Program-made: the position numbers and the translations under genes
Notes under the pieces: generated by a model
Seen by the model: the letters and a program-made list of their open reading frames with translations, nothing else
Told to the model about the DNA's origin: nothing
Database searches by the model: none
From: Leptodactylus fallax
Taxonomy: Eukaryota; Chordata; Amphibia; Anura; Leptodactylidae
Assembly (NCBI GenBank): GCA_947044405.1
Contig: CAMRHE010000167.1
Span: forward strand, 2,463,001 to 2,527,000
Direction of reading: 5' to 3'
Length of the DNA stretch: 64,000 nucleotides
In this document: one piece after another, positions 37,148-49,214 of the stretch
Position numbering within the stretch: position 1 is the stretch's first letter
How the letters are laid out: each line of letters starts with the position of its first letter

Positions 37148-37615
37148 GGCAGGGTTCACACTACTATCCGTTATGATAGTGTCCATTAAAAAAAAATAAA
37201 TAAATAAATAAAAGACACCTATCATAACAGACATTAACGGACACTAACAAATTTTAATGTGTCTGTCTTTTTGCTTTATTTATTTATTTTTTTTTGTTTC
37301 TGCTTTCTGAGCATGCGCAGAAAAAAAATGGACAGTATAACGGACACTCGTTACCCATAGACTTTAATGTTAAAAAATAATGGACGCTTGACAAGTTGTG
37401 CATGTAGGATTTTTTGTCTGCGAAAAAAAATGGACATGTGAAGGATTGGGTGTATAATGGACACTAACGGACACAGGATAAAATCCCATTGAAATGAATG
37501 GAAATTTTAACGGATTTCTGACGTTCAGCTAAAATCCATTGCTAAAATCTTCTTGTTACTGGACAATAGCAACAAACACTACTGACGGTCACCAACGGTA
37601 GTGTGAACGCCCCCT
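37148..37615. repeat. Palindromic MITE ('ggttcacactac')
   Basis: GGCAGGGTTCACACTACTAT at the left and GGTAGTGTGAACGCCCCC at the right are inverted, and internal sequence is dominated by repeats of CGGACACTAACGGACA. About 470 bp. Confidence 0.6.
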
Positions 37616-38753
37616 TGGTGAGGTTTTCTTTGTTTTAATGTACAGTACTACACTTGTGTTTTTTGGTTTTTTTTTGTTTTGTTTTACATAATGAAGCCTA
37701 TTGTGCTCACTGTCTGAGAAATGACATCTGTCTAGTAAAAGTCCTAATTCATAATAGCTCATTGACATATCAAGGAAATACCATGTTATTTATATTAGCA
37801 ATGATTCATGTGTCTTGGAAGTACAAAATGATGTATTTCAGAAAGTGCATCTATCACGTTGCTGTATATTGGCCACCTTCAACTGTTTTGTGAGACTGCT
37901 TTTTACAGCATGGTTTCGCTGCATAATAATAATAATATGATTATTTTATTAAAATTAATTACAACACAACTTTGATAATTTGCATAAATAAACTTTTGAC
38001 TTTAAAAGCACGCTCTGTACACACACTAGTAAAGGGAAAGCTGTCAATGTGTGTGGCAAAAGGGATAAGCAGTTCTCTCACTGTTTCTCCCAGGAGTTTT
38101 GTCAGGATTTACTCTGCCTTTTACTTACTCAGATACTTATCTATCATAGCACTATGGGTGAATAAAGTACCCCTTGCTTTTCACTTGGAATCCATAGAGT
38201 GCTGCAGTTTTTCTGGAACTTCTCTCCCTCTGTCATATACTTTTCTCAGATAGGTTAGCAGAAATCACCTGACAGATATGCTTTAAATTGATTTGAGTTT
38301 AACCTAATAAAGGGGTATTTTCATGAAGACAAATCCTGTCTTCTCTCTCATCCACAGCCACCACCCTGCTATTACCAGGGAAAGCCATACTTATAGGGAA
38401 TCTGTCAGCAGCAAAATGGCTGTGATAAACACCATGATACCTTTCACTGTATGAAACTATAGTAGTAGTAGTAATAATAAATCATGTTTTGTTTTTGTTT
38501 TTTTGGGTTTTCTTTGCCAATATGCAATCTAGCACCAGTTGGAGCAGGGGCATTTCTTAGCATGAAGAGGCTCTACTTCAGTCCCTGTCAAAAACTCCAC
38601 CCAGTGCTGTCCATGTACAGTTGAAAGACACGCCTTCCATTTTCTGGTTTGGGGGCTATTTGTGAGTGTTCCATGCCCTATGTATGCACAATACAGTTCC
38701 CCAAGCCTGTCTGTACTGACCAGTTGTAGGGCAAGGAGTACTCACAAATAGCC

Positions 38754-38981
38754 CTAAGGCTACGGCCCCACGTTGCAGAAACGCAGCTTCTGTTGTTGCA
38801 GATCTTGCTGCGGTTTTTTTTAGCCAAAGCCAAGAATGGCTACAAAAGGAATGGGAAATATATAGGAAATTCCTATACTTCTACCTTCTGCTCAATCCAC
38901 TCCTGGCTTTGGCTCAAAAAACCGCAGCAAAATCTGCAACAAAAGCTGCTGTGTTTCTGCAACCTGGGGCCTTAGCCTTAA
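38754..38981. mobile_element. Family A palindromic MITE, copy 2
   Basis: Arms match copy 1 (GGCCCCACGTTGC, GCAGATCTTGCTGCGG, GAGCCAAAGCC-type). CTAA at the left and TTAA at the right. Confidence 0.75.
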
Positions 38982-39278
38982 ACTAGAAAATGGAATGAGT
39001 CTTCCTCATCTGTACAGGGGTCTGTGCTGGGGAGGGGTTTTTAGCGGGGAGGCTGGGATGGAAACTAAACCCTTCCATGCAAAGAAACCCTCTGTTACCC
39101 TTGGTGCAAATTTGCATGACAGAAAAAAGTGACTTTCTACAAAATGGAGCTGCGATTCACATAATGAATACCAGAGTGTTTATTACACTGTACACTACAA
39201 AATACTGGTGCCATTTGCTGATTACATTTGTTTTCACATCAATTTTATAACAACTGTTTTTCTGATTATTTTTTTCAG

Positions 39279-39337
39279 ATCCTTTTTGACCAAGCTCAAA
39301 GATCAATTAAAACACAGCTCCAGATGTTTGTTAAAGA
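39279..39337 (+). CDS. acap2: acap2 coding exon 5
   Basis: Encodes ILFDQAQRSIKTQLQMFVK plus two bases of a Glu codon, in the central BAR helix. Acceptor TTTCAG, donor GTATGT. The split codon is completed by exon 6. Confidence 0.95.
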
Positions 39338-39735
39338 GTATGTTTGTTAGATATTATGTATATTTTTACAATTGTTGAGAGGTTTATATTTTCTACAGTG
39401 ATAATTAGTATGTTTCAAAAGAAATCATGCGTGCACAGATAAGATGCACACGTTGGCAAACTATTATAGCCGCAGATGTGAAGCATGTTTTATATTCAGT
39501 CTGGTCATATTATAGAAATTTATAGAGACAGCAACCGTTAACCAAGCATAGTACGTAAAGGGATGTTTAACGTCAATGCATATGCAATAGTAACCTAATC
39601 TGCAGACACTGTTGTATAATTCTCTAGTATTTTTATTGTAATGTAGAATAAAAAAACTGTCCTATACTACCGTAACAAACTTAACTTACAGCATTCAACA
39701 ATTCCAGAATAATAGAACGGAGATTTCTCTTACAG

Positions 39736-39919
39736 AGATCTTAGAAAGTTCAAAGATGCCAAAAAGCAGTTTGATAAAGTTAGTGAGGAGAAAGAAAATG
39801 CCCTTGCAAAAAATGCCCAGGTGCCAAGAACTAAGCAACATGAAGTTGAAGAAGCTACAAACATACTGACAGCAACACGGAAATGCTTCCGACATATTGC
39901 TCTGGACTATGTCTTACAG
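39736..39919 (+). CDS. acap2: acap2 coding exon 6
   Basis: Longest BAR exon (184 nt): DLRKFKDAKKQF, then an acidic/basic helix, then HEVEEATNILTATRKCF and HIALDYVLQ. With exon 5 it gives 81 codons. Acceptor CTTACAG, donor GTAAAT. Confidence 0.95.
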
Positions 39920-40035
39920 GTAAATGTCATACTCTGGTCATTGCCAATTTTATTTTATTTTTTTTCAAAAAGTGCCAAATTTCTTGACGTTAGATTTGTT
40001 TCTGTTTAAAATCAGATCATTGTAGCAAAAACCAG

Positions 40036-40355
40036 ACTAAGGCCAGGGCCCCATGTTGTGAAAATGCAGTGTTTTGGCCAAGGCGGAAGTGCCATGGTAA
40101 AAAACGCTGCTTTTCACATTACCTGCAAAGTGCCGGGGATTCTGGGTAATCCCGTCCACACATTGCAGAAAAAAAAATCTGTAGTAGAAAAGCTGCGGAA
40201 AATCGCAATCATGTCAGTTATGCCTGTGGAAACGCTGGTGTTTTCTGTATATGTTTAATAGGGGCAGAAAGTCAGCAGAGTAAAAGTCTGCGGACTTTCT
40301 GTGAAAAACACTGCGGAAATAAGTGATATGTTTCCGCCGTGGTCTTTTCTGCAGC

Positions 40356-40386
<31 letters not shown>

Positions 40387-40420
40387 GGGCTTCAGCTTGC
40401 TACCTGGGGCCTTAGCTTAG
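40036..40420. repeat. Related long MITE with degraded ends
   Basis: Starts CTAAGGCCAGGGCCCCATG and ends CTACCTGGGGCCTTAGCTTA, an inverted pair like family A but with a longer, different interior and a poly-T run near 40359-40386. Confidence 0.55.
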
Positions 40421-40427
40421 CTTAGGC

Positions 40428-40642
40428 TAAGGCCACACATTGCATAAAAACACCTTTTTTGTTGTAGATTTTACTATGGTTTTCTGTGCCAAAGCCAAGA
40501 GTGGCTACAAAAGGAATGAGAAATATGAAGGAAGCACTTTTTACTTCTTCCTTCTGCTCAATCCACTCCTGGCTTTGGCAAAAAACCACAGCAATATCTG
40601 CAACATAAAAAAGCTGCTATTCCACAATGTGTGGATTCAGCC
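40428..40642. mobile_element. Family A palindromic MITE, copy 3 (degenerate)
   Basis: AGGCTAAGGCCACACATTGC at the left and interior TCCACTCCTGGCTTTGGC. Inserted directly next to the longer MITE at 40036-40420. Confidence 0.65.
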
Positions 40643-40950
40643 GAAAGACATTTGTTAAATTAACTTGAGCCAAGAGGTTTTATATCGGACACATACTGCC
40701 TATTGCTATAGCTTAGTAGCTTTTGTGTCATAGAGCTAAAATTGCACTGTTACCTGTTTACTTTGCTAGGGAAGTAAATATTTTCTTATTGTTTGGCCTA
40801 CAGAAGAACATGATTTACCAGTGCAAATTGTTGGACTGTGCTAAATTATAAGCCAGTCCTAATCTAATGTACATGACAGACAGAGGTGGTTATAACACAA
40901 CACGCATTACACGGATTACATTAATAGCTTTTTTAAACTTTACTTTATAG

Positions 40951-40995
40951 ATCAATGTGCTTCAATCAAAAAGAAGGTCTGAAATTTTAAAATCT
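40951..40995 (+). CDS. acap2: acap2 coding exon 7
   Basis: Fifteen codons, INVLQSKRRSEILKS, joining the BAR helices. Phase 0/0, acceptor TTATAG, donor GTAAGT. Short, but matches the family residue for residue over most of its length. Confidence 0.94.
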
Positions 40996-43900
40996 GTAAG
41001 TATGGAGGATTCGCTGCCAGATGCATGGATAACACGTTAAGAGATTTGCTTCTTAAATGGCTTTAGCAGTGTTGCTGAATAGTTTCCATGACTATATGTT
41101 TGGGGAAAATATTTGAAAATCTTGTATTACTAATGAAAAGCTTGACTATGTTAAGTCTAGGAAAAATTTGTAATTAGGTTTATTACATAAAAATGCTTCT
41201 TTCTCCACTTATCAGACTCCTCAGCTTCTCTTCCTCTCTGCCTCCTGCAGTGTTTACTCATCTGTTTTCACTGTTTGAGTCTGTCTTTTGAGAGGCAGAG
41301 ATGAGACTGTCGAGACAGTAGGGGAATGCTGCAGAAAATAGAGAAGCACAGACTCACAACCACCCTTCTGCTTTTATTGTGTTTCCTATCTCACCCCAGT
41401 ATGAAATTCATAGCTACACTGCTAAGTGCTTCTGTATAATGTCCTCCATGCTGCTACATGTGGTATGTCTGAGAGAGAGAGAGAATAGCAGAACTGGGTG
41501 TTTGCTTCTCTAGGTGTGCTGTGTATGGGAGACATTAAGGCACCTAGTCTTTTCCCCTTCAGTAGCTGGAAACCTAATAATTAGAAATGAAGCCTACGTA
41601 TGAAGGAAGGAAGCTCTGCCAAGGTCATTTTCTGTGTTTGTGTCCTCTTTCTGTATCTGTAACAGCGTGGAACAGCACTGTTGTGGAACCATCATGAGAG
41701 AGAAGTAGCTTGCGCTATATGTCATATCTGCAATGGGGACTGGGTTGCAGTGAAACTAACTAACCCTGGTGGACCCTAGAGCAACCATTCACCTCTTTGA
41801 CTCCACAGTCAGTGAACAGCTAAAACATTTTTTAACATTTTGCATTTCTGGTTAGAAAGGAACAGTTGTTCCTGCACCCTCCTGTGAAAGGGGCTGTTCA
41901 CCTGCAAAAGAGTTCATCTGTTATAGCTTAGTTATCTATCACCTTTTATTTTATTCATACAAGGCTGGCCCTATGTATATCATGTCTGTCTACTCTTCCA
42001 TGGACTGTGAATCTCTCGACTGCCATTACCTACAGGCAAGATAAGTAGACAGAACTTTATGAACATGTTCACAGCTGTAATGTCATAATTTTGTGATTGG
42101 CAGTCGCTAGAACTCGGTTGTGCAACCACGATTGAAGCTATCAAGGGCATGTACATACATAGTTCAGTTCATCCCCGTTGAAGGAATAAAAGCAGCTATA
42201 AAACAAAAACAAATAAATACATTTAAAAAGTTAGAACATAGAATTGGGCAAGAAACAGGGCTATGGAGTCGGTGAAACTACCTCCATTTTTCCAGAGTCC
42301 GTCTCCAACTCTTGCTTCAACTTATTTGTAAATGGTTGACAGCCATGGTAGTATAGAAACAGTAAAGCTCCTCTAATTCATGAAAAAGGCAGGGATTTAA
42401 TTCCTATGAAATGGAATATGTACCAAACTAAGCATCTAATTAATTATACAATGTCAGTAATTGCATAATATAATTAACAAATATATAATCCTTTTATATT
42501 CAGTCCAGAGAGTTTCACACTCCACAACCCTGACTCCATAAGAAATCATTCTTGGTGTCCAAAGCAAGGACTTAAAATATATCTCGTTCCCCTCCCCTGT
42601 GTGTTGCCTTGATGTCGTCATGCTAGCTGTTGCGTGGATGAGCACTAAGGCCGGTTGTAGACGACCATGCTGTGGGTCAGTGTGCTATCTGTGTATTTCA
42701 TGGAGAGCACACTGACCCATTCTTTTCTATGGGCCTGTGCAGTACACATGAACATGATTTTCACGGTCCCATGTGCGGGCTGACAGTCTGGGACGCATCA
42801 GATAGGATATGTCCAATTCCCATCCTATTTTGCAGCCTGTACTTCCATGGCTCCTATTCTTTTAATGAAAGGGGGGGATATCCACGTGTCCCCCGTGTGC
42901 AGTCCGTGCTTTTAAATCACAACAGGCTGGTTGCAGCACGGTCGTCTGCAACGGCCTTAGTTGACAACTATCCACTTAGATTTACCCAGTTATATACATT
43001 TTTGGTTCTGCTGAAAATGACTTATGTCTAAGAATGGGGTCGCATGGAGTGGTCAGGCTGCTGAATTTCCATCATGGAAATGCAGGAAATTTCTTTCCTG
43101 AAGAGTCGCTTCTAAAAACATCCATACTGTTGTGGTTTCATGTTAGCACCCCAGCAGGAATCCTTTCAGGTCTCCAGGTGTTTTCAAACTTTCCATTGCA
43201 AAGTTTGAAAGCTGTGGGGTAAATGGACAACATGAAATGACATGCTGCAGGTTTTAGTCACAGCACATGGATAAGATTTTGTAAAATCTCACCCAGTATG
43301 TTGGTGCTGTACAATGCAGCAGGCAGTTGGAATTTCAACAAAAATTCCGTTGAAAAACCTTCTTATTTTACAAAAGAAAACATAAATCCCTGAGCGCTTC
43401 TATAATCTCCTTCTCTAATGTAACTGGTTGCTGAATGAGCTCTTGCCCACTGCTCTATATGCCTCACCCATCCTTTTTTAAGCCCTGCCTATCTTTAAAA
43501 AAAAAAAAAAAATTAAGAAGAAATTAACACCTGCCATGTCTGAAAGTATTCTACAAAATTATCTACCTGTTTCAATCCACAAAATGATGCAGATTGACCA
43601 TCACTTGGTAATTGTTTCCTCTGTTAACTTTTTACATAAACTTTAAAGTATTGTCTCTGTTAAGAACAGATTGTTTTATTTGAGCAGGGAAAATTTAGCA
43701 TTACTTGGAATCCATTGAATCAGTTATTTGTTAACTGTGCCCACTAAGGAGTTAAGTTAATTTAGGGCCTATGCCTATGCCTAAAATTGATTGTAACAGT
43801 CAGAGAGTGAATCCCCCCTTACCCTAATTCAGCATTTAAGGTACGTACACAATTCAATTCCTTTAATCCTGTCATTTTATTGGATGAGTGACTTCTGTTC

Positions 43901-44486
43901 AATCCATCATTCAGATGATTTCTGAAATGATTATTGTTCTTGGTTAAACTAATGAGTGTATAAGATCTGCTGTTTCTGGTTCAGGGGAGGCATATTGATC
44001 TCTGGACATTCCTCTTGTCTGCAGCATAGTTCTGAGCTACCGTGTCTCCGTAGTTTTCCTTTATGAGCTGCTGCAGGGCTGATACAAGCTGCTTGAATTT
44101 TTTTCTCTTGTACTACAGAGATCTATAACCTGTTCTCTGCATTTTCAATAAAATCTAATAGCTGGAAGAAACATCACATGAAGGAAGTTCTAGATACTGT
44201 GAAACGTGTTCTTTATTAGACGGGAGAATGGGTTTGTACCTGATTCTGCTGAATCACTGTTTGCATGGTTCTTGTTTCAGCTGTACAGACTCAGTGTAGC
44301 ACCCAGTGCTGGATGAGAGGGCAGGCTACCTACAGAATGTGCATGCTGCTTCTACATCAAAAATCCCTGTGGGTGTGTCACAAAGCAACTCCATAATCTG
44401 CATGTTCACTTGTACTATATTATATGTTTACATTCTCTTGCACAAGTTTTTTCTTGCATAATAGCCTTTTATTTGTCTGTTAACAG
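40996..44486. other. acap2 intron 7
   Basis: Mostly unassigned. A palindromic MITE lies at 42648-42961 (TAAGGCCGGTTGTAGACGAC...GTCGTCTGCAACGGCCTTA). No exon seen. Confidence 0.5.
42648..42961. repeat. Palindromic MITE in intron 7
   Basis: The ends TAAGGCCGGTTGTAGACGAC and GTCGTCTGCAACGGCCTTAG are inverted, with AGCACACTGACCC inside. Non-coding. Confidence 0.65.
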
Positions 44487-44582
44487 ATGCTCTCTTTTAT
44501 GTATGCCCATCTGGCATTCTTCCACCAAGGATATGACCTTTTCAGTGAACTAGAGCCCTACATGAAGGATTTAGGTGCAGAG
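44487..44582 (+). CDS. acap2: acap2 coding exon 8
   Basis: Thirty-two codons, MLSFMYAHLAFFHQGYDLF then SELEPYMKDLGAE, in the last BAR helix. Phase 0/0, acceptor TAACAG, donor GTAAAT. Confidence 0.95.
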
Positions 44583-45280
44583 GTAAATACTTTCTCATAT
44601 TCTTTTGGTATGCAGGCTAAAAAAAATCCACAACTTCTACCTGTGAAATGAATCCTGTGTATAAAGCATTATGCACACGGCCTTACTATGGTTTTGTGTT
44701 TGATTTTGAAATTCAGCGCCCATGGACTGCTATGCCATACTTCTGTGCACCATCTGTTGTACCTGGAGGGAGGCACACAGACTTTTTCTAACTGACTTTG
44801 GGAGATGCTGTAAAGAAAATTTTGTTTCATGTTCTACCAGAGTGATCTACAAACATTGCCTCATGCTCGAAAACATTGTTCTCTGACACAGAAGCACCAC
44901 ATGATGAAACACAGAATTTCTCTGGGTCCATAGGCTTCTGTGTGCCAATGTGCAGGGTCTATGCATGTTGTGTACCTGAACCATGGAAGTGACCCACTGG
45001 TTCACAATAAAAATGGCACAAAAATACAAAGTTCACACATCTGGTGCATTGCATTTTAAACTTTCTGGTGTAGTCCTGTCAGTTCTCAATCTCCTAAAAA
45101 TTTCTGTAAAATTTCTACCAGTTTCTAAATGTTTAGTGTACCTTTATTAGGCTAAAACAGTTCCCCCAGGCACAGTGTGCATAAAGTAGTCTGAGAAGCT
45201 GATAGCCATATTACAGAAATTAAAAAGGGACTGAGAATTGGAGGAACCACACCAGAAAAGAGTAAAAATGAGGGCACCAG

Positions 45281-45398
45281 ATACTTCCTATGTATTTCTC
45301 ATTCCTTTTGTAGCCATTCTTGGCTTTGGTTAAAAAAAACTGCAGCAAAATCTGCAACAATAAAAGCTGCATTTCTGCAACGTGGGGCCTCAGCTTTA
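45281..45398. mobile_element. Family A MITE, right half only
   Basis: Contains the inner and right arm (TTGTAGCCATTCTTGGC...CTGCAACGTGGGGCCTCAGC) but no left arm. Confidence 0.65.
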
Positions 45399-46627
45399 GA
45401 GGATGTTCTTCCTTTTTGTATGGCACTACCTCTGTGGATAGAGATTTGTTGTTGCATCTGTGTCCATTTACATGTCATTGCGCTACAAATGTCAACAAAA
45501 ATCTGATAAATGCACCATGAAAATTGTACTTAGTGTGAGTGTTATACTAAGTACAATTAGTACTTAGTTGGCACCAGGCAGCAGGGTGCATTTTCATGAG
45601 TGGTACAAGAAATTAAAACATTTATGGAAAGGATTGAGGTGTTTATTTCAGTCATCTGGATCCTTCCTGTTCTGGGGAAAGCCACCAGGCCCCTATACAC
45701 ATAAAAGAAAGGTTGGATGAATCTGCTACATTGATTTGGGATCGGATTATGTGTATGAAACTCCAAACTCTTCCCACTCAATGAAGGATCAGGGATGTTG
45801 AAATTTATTATGCCCAATCTTATGTTTCTCAGGAGATAAGTCTCTGCCATGGGTGTCTGGCTGTGGCTTATTCCAGTCTCCCTACTGAACACAATTGGTC
45901 ACTTGTCCATGCAAAGCATTCATGTATATGAGGAAGTTGAGAGTAATAGCTGTCGACCAAACAAATTTGGCTGACGGCTATTGAAGGTTTCTGGGCATAA
46001 ACTGGGTTTCTGGACATTAACTCTTCAAAAAGTGCTTCTACTACACAAGATGTGTATTTTAAGATATAATCTACCTCCTATTGTACTTTTACAAAGTATA
46101 ATAGTGGTCAACAGGCATTTCTTGACCAGTGTAAATTTAATCACTTTCTTTTCATTGGAAGACTCTGTTCACACGAATGTGACTCATATCTGTGTGACAG
46201 ATGTTTTTCCAACGACTGTCACATGGCTGCATTAAAATCAGTGTAGTCTTTCTTTCTGTGAGGCTGTTCACATGTCTTTTTTTTTTTTTTCATGGACTGT
46301 GTGAACAGTCTGTTAAAAAAACAGGATATATCTTATTTTGTACATTCTCATGGTTCCCTCAATAAACTCCGTAGTGAAAAATGGTCCCACGCAGATGCAA
46401 ATAGGCTGTGAAAATGGCTGCTTTTCACAACCGATTTGCACCACTGTTGCTTAAATAAGGCCTTATCTGATAAATAACCAGGGAATTGGTTATTTGTGAA
46501 TTCCCTGCTAGCAGACAGACTATTTTTGTACAGCAACTTAATATACAGCACAGGTGTATTTCCATCATGCCTACGCTTAAATTATGTTTTCTTGTAATAG
46601 TTGTTCCACTTTTCCTTTATGTTACAG

Positions 46628-46702
46628 CTGGATAATCTCGTTGTCGATGCCGCTAGAGAAAAAAGAGATATGGAGCTTAAACATTCAACAATTCAGCAAA
46701 AA
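46628..46702 (+). CDS. acap2: acap2 coding exon 9
   Basis: Twenty-five codons, LDNLVVDAAREKRDMELK then HSTIQQK, at the end of the BAR domain and in the linker to the PH domain. Phase 0/0, acceptor GTTACAG, donor GTAAGT. Confidence 0.95.
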
Positions 46703-47663
46703 GTAAGTGTTAGAGGATTAGTGCACCAAGCTGTATGTCCTAAAGACACACTAGGAGCTGGAGTCTGATATTAAACACTAGTATGTAACAGAATAATTTT
46801 CTTCCTTGTGTTGGATCTCCAATCAAGGTCACTGATGTAGTGAAATAGATCCTTCATTGAATTATTTACCTGGAGCCAGAACATATCCCAAAGCTCTGAA
46901 TACAAAGATATTTACAATATGCAGTAAATCATCTTTTATAAAGAGTTTTTTAAAATTAAATTTTAACTTTTCACTTTATAATAAAAAAAAAAAAGTAGGT
47001 TTTTATCATAATAATATACAAAGTTTTAGGCTTTTTCTTCCACGTGTGTCAAAGTTATATTTTTTATTTTTTTTTCTATTTTTTGGACCCAAGTTATAAG
47101 GCAGTGGGGTTTATTGGGCTTGTGGATTCCATGATGTGATGTACCTGGAAGAGTGTTGACTTCTACAACACAACAGAACCTAACACACATATATTATTAT
47201 TAACCTTAAACAGAAATGGTGGGTTGGTTTGGAAAAGTGAGCTTTTACAGAATGATATTTTCTTACTTGTTATTATTCACTTTATACATAAATTTGGATG
47301 TTGGTGGCATAGTGAACATTCTTGCTTCCATGTAATCGCCTTTTAATCCATATGCAAATGAGCTGTTCAGTGCGACTGGGGTATGGCTGCCAGAGCACCC
47401 ATTTTCTCCATTGGTTGACACCGTGCGACTCCTTAACAAAAAGATTTACAGGTTCTGATGTTCTGCAATTACAGGCAAAAATGATTGTGCCGTTATACAC
47501 GGCTACTCATCAGAAAGCTCATTTGTATGCAGGTTTAAAGTTGTTTTTCTTGGCACCAAGATAGCACCTTGACACAAAAAAATATGTTCACTATGCCACG
47601 ATCAACCACTCCAATAAAAGGTATATAAGTGGTTTAGAAGCAATCTTGATGGTGATGACCCCT
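46703..47663. other. acap2 intron 9, proximal part
   Basis: AT-rich, with poly-A near 46981. No exon or named repeat recognised. Confidence 0.4.
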
Positions 47664-48446
47664 TTAAGAGAGGACCTTTCAACACATCAATCAACTCAAG
47701 CTCTTTACATCCTTTAATAGGCACCCCTCCACTGATTCCAGCGCAGGTGGAATTTTTTTCTGTAGCCCCTAGGATTCCAGAGCAATAAGTGCTGTTAGTT
47801 TTCATGCCTGATATGCTAAATGGACTCTCTAATGCCAGCTGGGTGGTACCGGGCTGGAGCAGACAAGGGGGCCTGCTTATGAGCTCTGACATTGTCCGCC
47901 TCTAATTGGAGCTCTAAGCCATGCCCCCTTGCTTGCGCCTGCCTGACACCACCCAGTGACATTAGAGTATTTAGTTGTCATATCAGACACCAACAATAAG
48001 TGCACAGACTGCTTGGTAATATCGTGCGCTAGAGAAAAATTCCAACTACATTGAATCAAGCTACAAGTGCATCTCAATAAATAAGAATATCTTTGAAACG
48101 TTTATTTCTTTCAGTAATTCAATTAAAAAAGTGTCCTCCTATATTTTCTAGATTCTTTACACACAGAGTGTTCTATTTGAAGTGTTTTATTTCTGTAAAT
48201 GTTGATTTTGGATTACAGCTAACGAAAACCCAAATCTTAGAAAATTAGAATATTGTAAAAAAGTTCGGTATTGTAAATTCAGTGTGTCACCTGCCAAGGT
48301 TTCCTAAGCCCTTAAATGGTCCCTCAGTTTGCTTCAGTAGGACACACAATCATGGAAGACGCTGATTATAAATTGTATTACTGAAATGAATGTTTCAAAA
48401 ATATTCTAATTTATTGAGCTTGTGGAGGTGTTAAAAGGTCTTCTTT
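47664..48446. repeat. TTAA-type palindromic repeat interrupted by a Tc1-like MITE
   Basis: Begins TTAAGAGAGGACCTTTCAAC and ends AAAAGGTCTTCTTTA. Inner arms around AGCTGGGTGGTACC and CCACCCAGTGAC are inverted. A separate element (48064-48425) sits in the right arm, so only about 20 bp of the right end remain after it. Confidence 0.6.
48064..48425. mobile_element. Tc1/mariner-like non-autonomous element
   Basis: Ends CAAGTGCATCTCAATAAATA and AATATTCTAATTTATTGAGC are inverted, with TA at the left. No transposase, so a deletion derivative or MITE. Confidence 0.65.
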
Positions 48447-48671
48447 AGGCTGAGGCCCCACGTTGCGGAAACGCAGCTTTTTTTGTTGCAGATTTTGTTG
48501 CAGTTTTTTGAGCCAAAACCAAGAATGGCTACAACAAGATATGGGAGCTATATAAGAAGCTCGCATACCTCTATGTTTTGCTCAATCCATTCCTGGCTTT
48601 GGCTCAAAAAAACGCAACAGAATGTGCAACAAAAAAAGCTGCGTTTCTGCAACGTGGGGCCTTAGCCTTAA
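48444..48671. mobile_element. Family A palindromic MITE, copy 5
   Basis: Complete arms (AGGCTGAGGCCCCACGTTGC...GCAACGTGGGGCCTTAGCC) with TTAA at the right end. It abuts the end of the repeat at 47664-48446 and lies about 120 bp before acap2 exon 10. Confidence 0.78.
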
Positions 48672-48788
48672 GGGGTTAAAAGTGGATTTCCTTAGAGTAA
48701 TCTGTTGTCCTGAGCTAGTAAATCATGTATATAATTCCACATGTGCTTATGCACCTTATGTCATGTCCTTGCTGTTCTGCCCCACCAG

Positions 48789-48901
48789 GGTTTATCCGCT
48801 GATGACTCCAATTTGGAATGCAATGTTGATGCAGAGAATGGTATTGTTATGGAAGGATACCTGTTTAAACGAGCCAGCAATGCTTTCAAAACCTGGAACA
48901 G
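48789..48901 (+). CDS. acap2: acap2 coding exon 10 (start of PH domain)
   Basis: Encodes the linker GLSADDSNLE and then PH strand beta1, GIVMEGYLFKRASNAFKTWN, plus two bases of an Arg codon. Acceptor CACCAG, donor GTAATA. The exon ends inside the beta1-beta2 loop, which in PH domains carries the phosphoinositide-binding basic motif. Confidence 0.95.
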
Positions 48902-49193
48902 GTAATAACACGAGCGCAGAGCGCAGGCCATTGTAGCTGGACATTCTATTTTCATGACGATGAATCAGCAACTAAGGAAATAATACTTGGCATCATTGAG
49001 ACAGTATAGACACTGGCTGAGAGAAAGTATCAGCACAGAATTGTAAAATGCCACATTTTCCTTTTATTTTGATGGCTTTAGCTGCAATCTTAATTTCTGG
49101 TTTCATGTCATGCTGCTCCTCTTATTTTGCATTTTCACTCCTTCTCCTCCTTTCTAGTATGTTTTAATCCTGCCCCATTTTTTCACATGACAG

Positions 49194-49214
49194 GAAAAAG
49201 CCAGACCACAACAG
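49194..49214 (+). CDS. acap2: acap2 candidate alternative microexon (21 nt)
   Basis: A 21-nt segment sits between a pyrimidine-rich tract ending in CAG and a GTATCA donor, 292 bases after exon 10. Its length is a multiple of three and its phase matches exon 10 and exon 11 exactly, so inclusion turns N-R-R-W-F into N-R-K-K-P-D-H-N-R-R-W-F without a frame change. It would insert KKPDHNR in the PH-domain beta1-beta2 loop. I believe related inserts occur in annotated ACAP2 isoforms of other vertebrates, but this is from memory. No transcript evidence is available here. Confidence 0.65.

Noticed and set aside
42672..43031. 119-codon plus-strand frame
   Set aside because: Its first 290 bases are a palindromic MITE (42648-42961), so the frame is accidental.
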